34,776 nt of DNA from Diplocarpon mali. Its lineage: Eukaryota > Ascomycota > Leotiomycetes > Helotiales > Drepanopezizaceae. The position numbers and the translations under genes are program-made. Of the stretch, positions 1 to 11,163 are shown one piece after another. Position 1 is the stretch's first letter. The number at the start of each line of letters is the position of its first letter. The notes under the pieces are model-generated. The model was not told the DNA's origin. It did not search any database and worked only from the letters and a program-made list of their open reading frames with translations. The DNA lies in NCBI GenBank assembly GCA_024741835.1, contig JAENRP010000063.1, forward strand, positions 140,776 through 175,551, in the 5' to 3' direction.

Positions 1-49
1 CCCCAAAAAAACTCAATGAAGCAATACTAAGTCCGAATTCTCCCTCTAG

Positions 50-2050
50 ACTATACTTTGCATAGCAGCCGATGATGGTGAGAGTGTCCCGAACAGTACG
101 GGCGGAACGGTATCCTCTCAGGAAACGCTTCGCACCGCGGGAATAGGAGTCGATCTTGGTAAGGCCCACTTGGAACTGTGCTTGAAGCTTGATCGTCCGT
201 TGGCTGTGGTTATTACCAAGCTAGATCTAGCATCCAAGACAAATTTACGGCAAACGCTATCCAAGATTCTTTCCATCATAAAAGCTACTGGCCGAATGCC
301 TTCCATTATAGCTCCGGATCAAGCCAAAAATGTCGAAGAATCGGGCCTCAACACTATTACTCAAAGCAGTAAGTGGGTCTCAGCACTTGTCTTATTCGAA
401 AAAAGAAAATGTTGCAGTGTCAATCTTGGTCAATCGAATGACATATTTCTTCACTTCAAGTTTTCGACATGGTACTCGACCAGTGCATGGCTGAAACTAT
501 CAATATAGACACAAAAGACCCAGTACGTGAAGTTGTCGAGAAAATCAAAATTGCTGATGACCCTACATCGGTTATTCCGATTATCATGACAAGTGCGGCC
601 AAAGTGAGTTATCTCCGGAAGGGGTTTTATTTTTGGGTCTTTTTTTTAAGAGATTCCATGGCCCAGTACTTCTTTACGAACGCCCTTCCCGTCTCATAAG
701 TCGTGATTGGCGCTCTGTATCATGAGTTCTAAGGGAATGCTGACTCCGGGCTCCCCCACTTAGGGTACAGGAATTAGATCACTTCATGCCTTACTCCTGA
801 GTCTTCCGATCCCACCTGCTCCTCAGGCACACGATCTTACCGGTCCGGCGTTGAATCCAGAACAACCGGCATGTATGTATAATTCCTCTTCAGTTTTTTC
901 TGATCTCCTCAGATCTACGTTCCCCATACGTGATCTCGAGACATATCTTGGGTACTTGACTATCGAACAATATCAGGCTAATTTTTTTGAGGCCTGTTTC
1001 ACATTGAAGACGTTTTTGGTCTCCCGGCCTCTCTTGAGTTGATGGCTACAAACATGGACAAATATCGAGACGCCGGGGTGGTGGTTGCTGGACATCTGCG
1101 ATTCGGAAAGTTTTCAGTCGGCGATGTTGTCGTCATAGGACCTTTCCCGGCCGAATCAGATATGGACGACGAGTCTTCGTCATGCGATGCTGGAAAGCAT
1201 TCTCCAAATAGCTTTGGAAATTCCCTTCCTCATACTTCTACAGCTGAGTTGCCCCGGATATCGTCTGCTAGGACATCCCCGGCCTCCATTCCCAAGGGCG
1301 AATGGCTTAATGCCCACATCGTCAGCCTGAGGAACTTGCGTTTGCCTGTCCACACTTTAAACTCAGGTCAGGTTGGAACTGTTGGCCTTGTCTTTGACAT
1401 ACCTGATGAGCTGGTCTCTAATGGTCCGTTCGAGCGCACCCGGGCTCCACCACCCCGCGTACGTAAAGGACAAGTCATGGCTATCCCAAGCCAACACATG
1501 ACCGAGGGCAGTTTACAAGCAGCCAGTAGATTTAGTGCATCTTTCGAGGATAGTGACATCAACTCGATCACAACAGGCACAATAGTTGTCGTGTATGCCG
1601 CTAGTATACGGGCAGCAGCGAAAGTTTTAAAAGTCGTACCTCATGTCAACAACGATTCAAGGGCTTGTACCGCAGAGGATGAACTGGGTGACGTTTTTGG
1701 CTTGAATGGCCATAAGCAAGAGGAAGCAGAAGCAGAGCCGGCGGTGTTTGGTATGGACGGCCTCATCGACGTCACCTTTGAACTTTTGACGAGCCGAGAG
1801 TGGTTAGAGCTGGGTGAGCAGGTTCTGGTAATGCCAGGTCAGTACATCACACCCCGTGGAGCAACTCCTTGGTTTTGGAAACTGGAGGCAGAGTCTGTAG
1901 GCTCAACAGCCTTCAGAGGCATCGAAGAGCTGTACACTAACCTGTCAGATAGGGGGAGGTCATGGACTGTACTATGGGTCAGAAAGAGGAGAGAAGGGTG
2001 TGGCCGGTCTTGAAGGCTTTGCTGGTAGAATCATAGAAGTTGTAGACTAG
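50..2050 (+). CDS. GTPBP1/GTPBP2-like translational GTPase, 5'-partial
   Basis: The fragment codes for 525 residues in five exons: 50-368, 461-603, 764-872, 992-1896 and 1949-2050. The ACTCTAG at 43-49 is the acceptor of an intron whose start lies outside the window, so the G1-G3 motifs of the GTPase domain are missing. What remains begins with a strand ending AADDGES, then the G4-type TKLD near 220, then SAAKGTGIRSLHALL around the 603/764 junction, typical of GTPBP1. HIEDVFGLP and GVVVAGHLRFGKFSVGDVVVIGPF mark the EF-Tu domain-2-like barrel. The last intron (1897-1948, branch ACTAAC) must be removed to reach the conserved tail GEKGVAGLEGFAGRIIEVVD and the TAG at 2048-2050; without it the frame ends early at 2013. 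Known members are EF1A-related GTPases linked to translation quality control and exosome function; the role here is inferred from family. It runs convergently to EMC6, with 259 bp between the stop codons. Confidence 0.87.
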
Positions 2051-2309
2051 CAGGACTAGCATACCTAAAGAACAATTCATTGCGATTGGATCCCGACTGT
2101 TAATTACTACAAAAGTCTGAACCAGGGCTGCACAGGCCATGCCAGGCTTTGATATGCTCCATCACTTTCCACGCTACAGGCAATCATCCTCAACGCCGTT
2201 CCCGATGCCTCCTTGGCTTACGCGATGTCGTCTAGGTGCCTTTGATTCTACGCAGCCGAGCTCTTGCAACCCCGCAGACCCCGTTATCATATTCCCAAGT
2301 CCTTCGGTC

Positions 2310-2926
2310 CTATGCCCTTACGAGGCCGTAGAATAGCGTCCACGTCAAAACAAAGCCGCTCAGCCCCTCGATCAAGCCTCCAGTCCAGAGGTCCAGGCTT
2401 CCCCTGAAATACCTCTCCATTCCCGACGTGCCCCGAGACCCTCCCTCCTTGGCGATGCCCGGCCGGACGCGGAACGCGTACACGAGGGCCGAGGTGAGCA
2501 GCGTGAAGAAGAGGTAGAAGAGGAAGCCGGCGTAGGACTCGAGGCCCAGGATGCCGGCGCCGACACCGAAGAGGGAGGCGGTCAGGTTGTGGAGGGTCGC
2601 GAGAGTCTGCGTCGGACGGGTCAGCGGTGTCGTCGTCGGGCAACGAGCCAGGTGTTTCAGAGAAGTAGGAGAGGAGGCTGATCTTGCGGCTATCCTCCGA
2701 GAGGGGCGCGGGGTCTGCTGAAATGGGGCGGAGACTGTGTGTTTGGAAGAAGACACATGCAGATGGCGCATTGTAGGGAGGAAGCTGGGAAAAGACGCAT
2801 GGAGGTGGCTTGAGGTGCGGTAGACAATCATGAGATGTGAGTATGCGCCGCGGGGCGTACCTTGGTGTTGTGCACGACTGATTCTTGCACAATGGGACTG
2901 ATCTGTAGCTCGCGTTCCGTGAGCAT
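2310..2926 (-). CDS. EMC6: ER membrane protein complex subunit 6
   Basis: Two exons, 2861-2926 and 2310-2606 on the minus strand, give 120 residues. Exon 1 starts MLTERELQISPIVQESVVHN and ends at AAG|GTACGC; exon 2 begins TLATLHNLTASLFGV. Three hydrophobic segments are visible: about residues 28-44 (SLFGVGAGILGL), 46-64 (YAGFLFYLFFTLLTSALVY) and 95-117 (LWTGGLIEGLSGFVLTWTLF). The last matches the conserved C-terminal helix of human EMC6, GGLIGGL...WTFLYGMV. EMC6 is a core transmembrane subunit of the EMC insertase, which places tail-anchored and multipass proteins in the ER membrane. The length matches the usual 110-120 residues. The 254-nt intron is long for this locus. A longer uninterrupted minus-strand frame (to 2831) runs into the intron and lacks the conserved N-terminus, so I prefer the spliced model. 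Confidence 0.88.
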
Positions 2927-5237
2927 GTTGCCGGATTGTAGATGTGTAAATAGAAAAGCTCGAGAGGTTGATGCGCCTATCAACCAGACTGCCACGATCA
3001 ACGTCGTGCCCCTGCCTGGCCGTGTTCCAACGGACCTACCGTAGGTACCTATATTATTAAGCGGAGGTGCGGCCGACGGAACGGACCTATAGTTGTTCCG
3101 CCTTGCGCATGCGGCGATCTACAGTAAAGCAACTCTCCCCCCTGAAATATCTCGGTTGATCCGTCGTAAATCCCCGCTACTCCCATGGCTTCCAGATCAA
3201 GATATGAAAGCCCTACGCTGCGCTCCCGAATCACACCAGTATCAGAGTTCACTCTCCTCCTCCGCTGGTGTATAATCGTCGAGGGCATCGGGGGCCAAAC
3301 TGCAGATGGTAGCCTCGAGACTGGAGTGCAGATTCCTGAATCGCTATCTATTCTGAAGGGTGAGTTATGGGCTCCGAAGTGGTGTGTGCTAAAACACAGT
3401 GGAGTGGGTGGTGAACAAAATCGATGAGGAGGCAATATCAAATTTCCAAAAACCATCGAGAGAGTGTCACAAGGAGAGCCGTCTGGCCGAACGGGCCTCG
3501 CTATTTTAGCATGATTGATTCCCTTTGCAATTGTACGAGTCTAGTTTAGACCGCCTTCCTATGCTAGTAGATATGCTCACCTTTCGTCTAGGATATTAGG
3601 AAGAGATATTAGCATCTGCCGAGACAAAAGCAAATAGCAGGCTACTACTTTTTAAGGTTGAGGTTGACGAGAATAAGGGGGGAGATATCAACCCTAAAAG
3701 ATATAGAGTAGAGCAAGCTTGCGCCTAGCATATTAGGAAGAAAGAGGCTCTCGTTTAGTAGGGGAAATAGCGCAAATATTATTTAGATTGGCGAGATCTA
3801 AAGTGCAAATGGAGGACGATGAGTCTTATACCTTACAAACCTAGTCTATTAGAAAGGTGGGCAGTATTACAACAGTAAGGAAACGAAACATCATAGGGCC
3901 AGGAACTTCAAAAAAGCATAGGTAGGAGTACAGTAGTAGCACTGAAAGCACTCGACTGACGCGTCAGGCAGGTCGATGAGTTGTAGTTTCTATCTCGTGA
4001 TATGGAGTTAGCGGCACACGTGCGCGAATAGCATGTAATTGTTAGAATATACAAGGATTGGGCTTATGTAATCGTACCTTGTTTATTACTCCTGCAGCTC
4101 CATAGAACTCAGAATCTACACCTTAAGATTCTGTCGGTAATGTTGTCTTTGGGGATACTCACTCCCTCGGTATACCATGCGCCAGGGGCAAAGAAGATCG
4201 AGGTACGAATGATCAGCTAAGCCTAGAAGAGCACGCTAGAGGCCTGCAGTGAGCGAAACAGCCGAATGAGGACGGGAAGGGCAAGAGAGTGGTTGAGATT
4301 TTGCTGGCAAGACCACGACTAGCTACCTGTAGGCAGGCTGGAACTTCTGCGCCGGTGGGACGGGTGTGCGAGGCGTTTCCGCAGCCTTGTTAGTAGCGCT
4401 GAGTGGATGCCGTTGTCTGCATGGAGGCTGGCGCTAATCCTAAATTGGAATGAACAGTACGGTCACCTCTGACTAGTTTGCTACAGTGTGGACTGCCGTA
4501 TATTTCGGATCGGCTTTTACTCCGCACCGACACTCGACGATCCCCCGGTTTTCGGAACTAGAGGTCCCATGCGCAGGTGGGACGGCGGCTGGGTGACAAG
4601 CTCCCGGAGGAGTACAATGTAAACAAAGGATACCTCAGGCCGCAGTAGGGCGGCAAGCCATCTTCGCATTTCCATGGGCGGACTACACAACGACAAAGAA
4701 TCGTCCTGACTATGGCGGTGGGAGAACGATGGGGACTTCTAGCGAGTCGCGATATCGATCTCGAGATTACGCGCTACCGGCACTCGTATATGGAAGTCGA
4801 TACCTCGGCTGCACTCACTGGGTATCTACTGTAGCCTCGGAATCACCTGGTTACGAGGACCCTTACATACCCCCTGGGTACCTTGGTCATTGTTTCTGGA
4901 CCTAGCTTCGCGAGCTAATCTAAAGAGTAAAGGCTAAATTTTAGCCAGCCCCCCGCCGACCTCCTTTCAACAACAAGACTCTCAACCACTGTCGCATCAC
5001 TCGCACAGATCCCGTCCCGCGCTCGTTCCTGTCTGTTCTCAACGAAACGAATCTCGTTACTTTTCTTTGCTATCCTTTCTTCTCCATTCACTTGCTCTCC
5101 CTCTGCTCCCTCTTCCTCTCTCTTCGCCTGTTCGTCTCGTCACATTTCGAAGCAACCACTCGAAGCAACCACTCCGACCCGGCTTGCCGTACCAAACCCG
5201 AACTTTCCGGCATGATCCGACTCTGACAACCGTATCC
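2927..5237. other. Gene-free interval with AT-rich possible relic
   Basis: No frame here looks like a conserved protein. The part next to EMC6 is probably its promoter. From about 3480 to 4150 the sequence becomes TA-rich and full of TAG/TAA triplets. It contains two near copies of a 19-nt motif (CTAGGATATTAGGAAGA at about 3590 and CTAGCATATTAGGAAGA at about 3725). One plus frame from about 3621 reads ETKANSRLLLFKVEVDENK and goes on with several TAG stops, as expected of a decayed coding repeat. From about 5050 to 5130 there is a CT-rich leader before the next gene. Confidence 0.45.
5055..5130 (+). promoter_or_regulatory. CT-rich leader upstream of the vezatin-like gene
   Basis: The tract is dominated by TTCTTT, CTCCCTCT and CTTCCTCTCTCTTC strings. 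It lies 110-180 bp before the ATG at 5238. Pyrimidine-rich tracts like this are common at the transcription start region of filamentous-fungal genes. The assignment is by position and composition only. Confidence 0.45.
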
Positions 5238-7335
5238 ATGGAGGCCCTGGTGTTTGATGATTCGCCTCTCGCTGGATATTTCGAGGGTACGTCGGCTTCT
5301 GCGATGTGCAATGGCGCGCATCCATATCCCCGACGGGTCATGTTTGAGCCCCAGTACTGATTTGGGACGCAATACAGGTAAAGGTGCTGAGGAGTCTGCA
5401 TGTGTGCCGAATGCCGAACATAAGCCTGAGCTACGTTCCAATACCTCAAGTCCATCATTCGCCCCTCGAGGCAGACCTGCAGTCCATCCAAGGTTTCGAC
5501 AAAAAATACCCCCCCCGCTGCGTCTGGTGATACACCAGAACAACACCGTCGCTGCTATACACAGTCTTTGCTCCGTATGTTTTTGACTCGACCGGCGCAC
5601 TTCATGCGATGGGGGCGCATCTAGCTGACAAGATTGTGCTGCAGAATGCAGTCAATTCGAGACTAGGACGGGCCGATAATGCAAGATTTCTGGAGCGTTT
5701 CCGATACACAATAGTGGCATCTCAACTGTTGAACGAACATTCACACCTCGGCCAGGCAGTCCACGGACGCTCTCGGGATGCTCCGATCCCAATTCTGGAT
5801 GTACCCCAGACAGGCACTATCACTCTGGTGGGAGCCGCTGTCACAGCATCGATCGCCTTTGCAGTGGCCTGGCTGATACACTGGACGCGAGGCAATGTGA
5901 GCTCATCTACCGGCAAGGGACGCATGGCTGTTTTCCTCGCAATCCTCATCACACTGGCTGTAATTTTGTACGCATACATGCGCAGGCAGTGGCTCCAATA
6001 TGTCCGACAGCAAACACTTGCAGAGATATCCGGCTTCGCTACGAAAGCACAAGAGCTTGACTCCGCAGTAGCTGGAGCTTTGGCACTTGTCCAGGAGGTC
6101 GAGCTCGTATCGCGAGGGTACCGAATGTAAGTAGTTATGTCTTTCAGGTCATGATTGGTCGCTGACAGGTTTACAGAAGTACGCCTCTTCCCCCAATCAG
6201 TAGACTTGAGGACTGGAGCCAGACAAGGAGGTGCGCTCGACTGAGGAAACAACTACGTAACTGCTTCTCTGAAGTCATTCCACGGTACAACCAAGCTTGT
6301 ATCGCCCTCAAGCCATTAGCTGAAGAGTTGGACCTCGAGAAATACTTCGATATCTATGATATAAGCGAGATCGACTTCTCGGAGGCTATGGATGGATATT
6401 CTGATACAGAATTCGAGGATGCTGAGTCAGTCCGGGTATTGAAGATTTTGGCCGCCAGGTTCTATACTACGAGAAAGATCTTTCTCTGTTGCCTGATGGC
6501 ACTGGATGCACATGGTGGAAGTTCAGACTTTAATCGGTGGACTACAGCTGTTGACGAGGTACACGGGGTAGGTATTGTCACTAGCGACGTTGGAGAGAGA
6601 TTACGACGAATTCTAGGCGAAGAAGAGAGTGAGTCGCCCTTGCCCAAAAGATCACTGCATAGTTTCTGATTCTATCTAGACTTCCCTGTACCTCCAACTC
6701 CAAAAATCCCCACAACGCCAGCTCGTGAGCGTTTGAGGACTCAGCTGCGCAAACTCAATTCGCTCTCGTCGGGCATCCGTGGCCTCCAGGCGAAAATGCA
6801 TGTGCTTCGTGAAGAATCGGATAGGAACCTAGACGAAACGGAAGATGTCTCCGATCTGGGTACACATCTGATGATACAGTACGAGTCCGTTGGAGTCGAC
6901 CTCAAGGCATTAATGCAAGAATGGGAAGATGGAAGAGCGGCTCTTGCGTCGAACATAGATCGCAATGAACGTCGTGTCTCCTCTATGAGCGGTATGCTCT
7001 CCCCTACAATCTCCTTAGGTGGCCTTACGGCTGTTGAAGAGGGAGGCGTCTGCGATGCTTTAATGGCTCTGAATGGGGAGTCGCGGTCTCGGAACAGTAT
7101 GGAACTCAGCTACTCAGATGTCGAAGAGGTTTTCGAAGCTGTTGCTGTTCCGCGCCCGCGAAGCACCTTGACGCGTGAAGAGCGCATTATGAAGATGAAA
7201 GAGGATAGGGTGAGGAGAGAATCCCTGAAATCCAAATCGGAATCGAACACAAAAATGCTGAGAGAGTTGGAGTCTGTAATAAATATGCGACCAAGGGGAA
7301 GGACGACTAAGGGAGGCCGAATCACTTCGATATGA
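5238..7335 (+). CDS. Vezatin-family membrane protein, possible peroxisomal myosin receptor (Inp2-like)
   Basis: Five exons (5238-5286, 5378-5574, 5645-6126, 6177-6628, 6680-7335) join in frame to 611 residues. The start ATG gives MEALVFDDSPLAGYFEG. A disordered N-terminus is followed by LGRADNARFLERFRYTIVAS, then two hydrophobic segments at about residues 138-163 and 176-196. Next comes the family signature LVQEVELVSRGYRI, which continues after an intron as STPLPPISRLEDWSQTRRC. A helical region follows, and the tail contains LTREERIMKMKEDRVRRES and ends RPRGRTTKGGRITSI. This layout matches the fungal vezatin domain described as a myosin-binding motif of peroxisomes; yeast Inp2 links peroxisomes to Myo2. 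The peroxisomal role is inference from family. All introns are 50-91 nt with GTAAGT-, GTATGT-, GTACGT- or GTGAGT-type donors. The N-terminal 80 residues are the least certain part of the model. Confidence 0.82.
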
Positions 7336-7837
7336 TGTACATGCTTAACGATTTTTTCTCCTCAAGACATATGGGTGGCTTTTTAAATCAGGCATGGGGT
7401 AAAGCATTGAAACCTGGAGTAACTTTCTCTGCTACGTATTATCAGATGTATTACCTAGGATAGTATTGGATAGGGTTATGATTGAACAGATCCGTGTCGG
7501 TCAAGGTGTTTACTCTGTTGCCACTCTACACGAGCAAAGGCGTACCTCGCCTACTATGTCTCATAAGAGCAGGCATTTTATCGGATGTTATGATGGCTAC
7601 ACCCAAGCCAAGACTCGTAATTTAGATCAATTAGAATAGCCGTAAACTGGTTCATGGGATCCCTCCTCTAAAAATCTCCACCATCATATATCTGCACGTG
7701 ATGACGAGACTGTGGGCGCCAGGATCCAAGTGGCTACGCGGCTTCCTCGATCTAAGCTCATCAGACCTTCAGACATGAGCATCACCTCGATCGCCGATAT
7801 CCCGCTCTGGGTGTTCCCGCTTCCTTGAGCATTGGAA
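7336..7837. other. Intergenic, 3' flank of vezatin-like gene and APC2 promoter
   Basis: No coding potential is recognised. The right half should hold the APC2 promoter and contains the sequence GCACGTGATG at 7694-7703. Confidence 0.5.
7694..7703 (+). promoter_or_regulatory. CACGTGAT E-box-like element upstream of APC2
   Basis: GCACGTGATG lies about 135 bp before the APC2 start codon. A related TCACGTGA occurs 112 bp before SF3B1. CACGTG cores are bound by fungal bHLH factors. Function is inferred from position only. Confidence 0.3.
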
Positions 7838-10640
7838 ATGTCGAGACAGACGCTTCGCCAACAAAAAAGACGCGTTTTTGACTCTGTTTTCGGAGGAGTC
7901 AACATCTCACAACCGACCCCAACCGCGACACCTGCGACTGGCTTCACGGCTCCTGGCCAGGCCTTTGGCACACCTGCACCCACTATTCGCGACGACCTCT
8001 CTCTTCACTCTCCGAACTACAGCGGATCTCCGCCATTGAAAGATGTAGGCTCAGATGTGTCGAGCCACATCATCCAAGACCAAGTTCGGTGGGACCGGTC
8101 GTGGCACCTCGTTACCCGGACGCTCGCTCTTCCTGACTTGCCCGAGAACAGAGGCATTCTGGAACCCCTCAAGCCTGAAAGAGAGTCCATAGGCAAGGAG
8201 TTCTCGCACGCCCTCGAAGACGTGCTATACCCTCAGGCTTATGTGCCATTCGCGCGTCAGACAGAAGATATTATTGCTTGGCATACTTCTCAGGCCCGGC
8301 ACCACTTTTTGCACCAAGTTCTACCTACTGTGTTACGTTTGCAGGATCACGATGTTCCCGAGGCAACTCTTCTCAAAGCGGTCAAGATCCTGGAGACCGC
8401 GCACCGCCAGTACTTTCACGGACTGTCCTTCGTCAAGGAGCAAATCGAGCTAACATCACCTGCAAACGCCCAGCAGATGATGGGCAGATTTCGCCGAGAT
8501 CTGGATGCGATTATCAGCAACTCAGTGATAGGACCGTTGTCTAGTGCACTGTCCAAAGTCCTTGGACGACGTGTTTACTCGGTTCTTGGCCTCGCGCAAG
8601 GGACTCGCGATTCTTTGGCGACCATATCGCCTGAAAGTCCCGATACCGAGAAGTCCTATCGAGAGCTCCTCGCACTAATCGAGTCTTTCAAGAAGGTTGG
8701 GCTGGCGGGAGAGCAATTTCAAGTCGCTTTCGCAGAGATCATGAATGACGCTATGATGGACTACGTAGATCGTGGCTGTCGAGGTGTCTGGTCATTCGAA
8801 GATCCGATCGTGCCCGCCGTCGCTGCCGGCCGTAGCTCGATCTTGCCACGGACGGCTCACAACCTGCACGCGTCAAGATGTGTGACCGACCTATGCGAGT
8901 GGGTGGAAAACAGGTATGGCAAGCTTGCCGTGCAGGTCCTACATGTGCTCGACTCCAAGTTTACCGTATCGTGGACAGACAAGGAGAAGTACAAGGAAAT
9001 GGGCATCGGACGGCTCGCGGAACTCCGAACCAAAGAGTTATTTGATGTCGTGGGCAACTGGCCGCACAGCAACGGAGCATTGGATGATCTACGAACCGCC
9101 GTCACAACACCCCAAAGACGCCTGGGCTTGACAGAGATCTTTTCCGAGACTCTGGCAAGGAAACTTCTGCACCCTGGCACTTCGACTTTGCAGATATTGC
9201 AAACCTACATCTCTATGATCTGGTCATTTCACTCCCTCGACCACTCGAAGGTTCTCCTCGACCGAGTCGCATACCCTTTGCAGATGTACCTTTGCTCCAG
9301 GGAAGATACGGTGCGGATAATCATCACTGGATTGCTTTCGGAAACGGAAGGCCTGGAGGGAAATGCAATCAGCCCTGCTAGTGACAAGCTGGTTGAGCTG
9401 GCCCAGCTCCTAAACAACGGTTCGGACCAGGTCGGGAAGCGGGCAAACGATGAGGATCTCGACTGGCACGATATGGATTGGATACCTGATCCCGTCGACG
9501 CTGGTCCCGGTTACAAGCGATCAAAAAGTGCTGACATTATAGGGACTCTTATCGGCGTCCTTGGATCACAAGAGGTCTTCATCAAAGAATTCCAGAGTAT
9601 TATTGGGGAGCACTTCTTACGGCACGATGGAGCTTTCGACAAAGAGGTAAGCAGCACCAGACCCGGTCAGCTGTGAACTGCGCTGAATTTTTCGATAGGT
9701 CAAAGTCCTCGAGCTTTTGAAGGGCCGCTTTGGAGAATCGTCTCTGCAGGCTTGCGAAGTAATGCTCAAGGATATCCAGGATTCCGGTCGAGTCAATAGC
9801 ATTATCAGGAGAACTCAACTGCTTGGCCCGAGTGAAGAAGAGTTCCTGGCAGCTCGGGAACGGAGCGACGCTGGGGATGAGCACACAAGTCCCGAAGGTC
9901 TGCTAAAGCCATCTCTGCATGCAAAGATATTATCCAGGCTATTCTGGCCCCAGCTCCACGACGACACCTACCGGATCCCGGATGGCATTCTCCAGCTCCA
10001 GAAGAGATACGAGGGAGGGTTCGAATCGCTAAAATCGGCTCGAAAGCTGACCTGGCTCCCTACCCTGGGTCAGGCCACCGTCGAACTAGATTTGGAAGAT
10101 CGTACGATCATCGAGGAAGTCCATACATGGCAAGCTACAATCATCTGGGCCTTTGATAGCGACGAGGAGGCAACGGATCTGCGCCGAAGTGTCGCGGAGC
10201 TAGTAGAGCTTCTCGGGATGGACGAAGCCATGGTGCGCAGCGCCCTTAAATTTTGGGTCCACAAGCTCGTGCTACACGAGATCTCGCCCGACACCTTTGC
10301 CGTGCTCGAGGCGCTCAACCAGGAAGACCGTGCCCGGTCGAAGGCGCAAGCTGCCGCGGCGGCGGCGGCGGGTGGCCACGACGACAGCGTGGATGAGGCA
10401 GAACTGGTGGCGAGCGGTGGCATCGTAGAGGCGAAGATGGGAATGTACTGGCAGTTCATCCAGGGCATGCTGACGAACAGCGCGAAGGAGATGCCACTGG
10501 CGCGAATCGCGATGATGCTGAAGATGCTGATCCAGGACGGGTTCCCCTACAGCAACGAGGAGCTGCAGGAATTCCTCGGTCGGAAGGTCGCCGACGGGAG
10601 CTTGGAGTTGGCCGGCGGGAAGTACCGCCTCCAGAAATGA
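7838..10640 (+). CDS. APC2: Anaphase-promoting complex subunit 2 (cullin-like)
   Basis: Two exons (7838-9646, 9699-10640) separated by a 52-nt intron (AAAGAG|GTAAGC ... CGATAG) encode 916 residues. The start is the ATG of MSRQTLRQQKRRVF; an in-frame TGA lies just upstream. The N-terminal two thirds are helical cullin repeats. The cullin homology region follows, including WHDMDWIPDPVDAGPGYKR, TLIGVLGSQEVFIKEFQSII and, across the intron, DKEVKVLELLKGRFGESSL. The four-helix/alpha-beta part contains IIEEVHTWQATIIWAFDSD and the winged helix LGMDEAMVRSALKFWVHKLV. Residues about 846-915 form the C-terminal ANAPC2 winged-helix domain (MGMYWQFIQGMLTNSAKEM). APC2 pairs with the RING subunit APC11 to form the catalytic core of the ubiquitin ligase that drives mitotic exit. 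An alanine run (eight of nine residues, ending GGHDDS) interrupts the linker before the last domain and is coded by a GCG-rich tract near 10352. Confidence 0.93.
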
Positions 10641-11117
10641 TGGGGCTTGTTGTTTGTTCGCACTGCGTCTACCACCCCTCGCGATCGGGGTGGGCGGATG
10701 CGGTGAAGTCACGAGATGCCGATACGACCGAGACGGGTGCACGCGGTGTGGTTCTCCTCCTGTCCCTCCCGGCATCCGAGGCGGTGGGTGACGGGGATGC
10801 GAGGACGGATGAGTCGCGGGATGGGGAGAGAGCCGGGCCAGGAGAGCCTGATCCGCAAGGAGTCTAGCGTCACATGAAATCTATGGTCAACATGGCACTG
10901 GCGTACTAGCCGCTCTTCTTCGCTTGGCTTCGTAGACGATGACTGATGACTGATGACTGTACACCCCAAGGCCCCTTGAACAAGACGTGGGTATGTCCAC
11001 GTACATGTGGTGACGGCTGGGACGATGGCGATGAAGACCCGGATGGGGGGGGGGAGTCATCATCTGTATGATGAGCCACGGGAGGGCTTCCGAAGAACAC
11101 CCGGCCCTGGCCGGTCG

Positions 11118-11163
11118 GAGGCATCGAGGCATCGAGGCATCATGGCATCGTGGCATCGTGGCA
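11118..11163. repeat. 9-bp GGCATCGWG tandem array
   Basis: About five units of GGCATCGAG/GGCATCGTG with small changes (one GGCATCATG) follow one another. The array is in GC-rich intergenic sequence downstream of APC2. Confidence 0.7.

Noticed and set aside
1039..2013. Separate 324-residue protein starting at 1039 and ending at 2013
   Set aside because: The frame is an internal part of the GTPBP-like gene. Upstream exons join in frame, and removal of intron 1897-1948 restores the conserved C-terminus ending at 2050.
3049..3456. 135-codon minus-strand frame
   Set aside because: No domain, no splice signals and overlapping plus-strand frames; composition is like the surrounding intergenic DNA.
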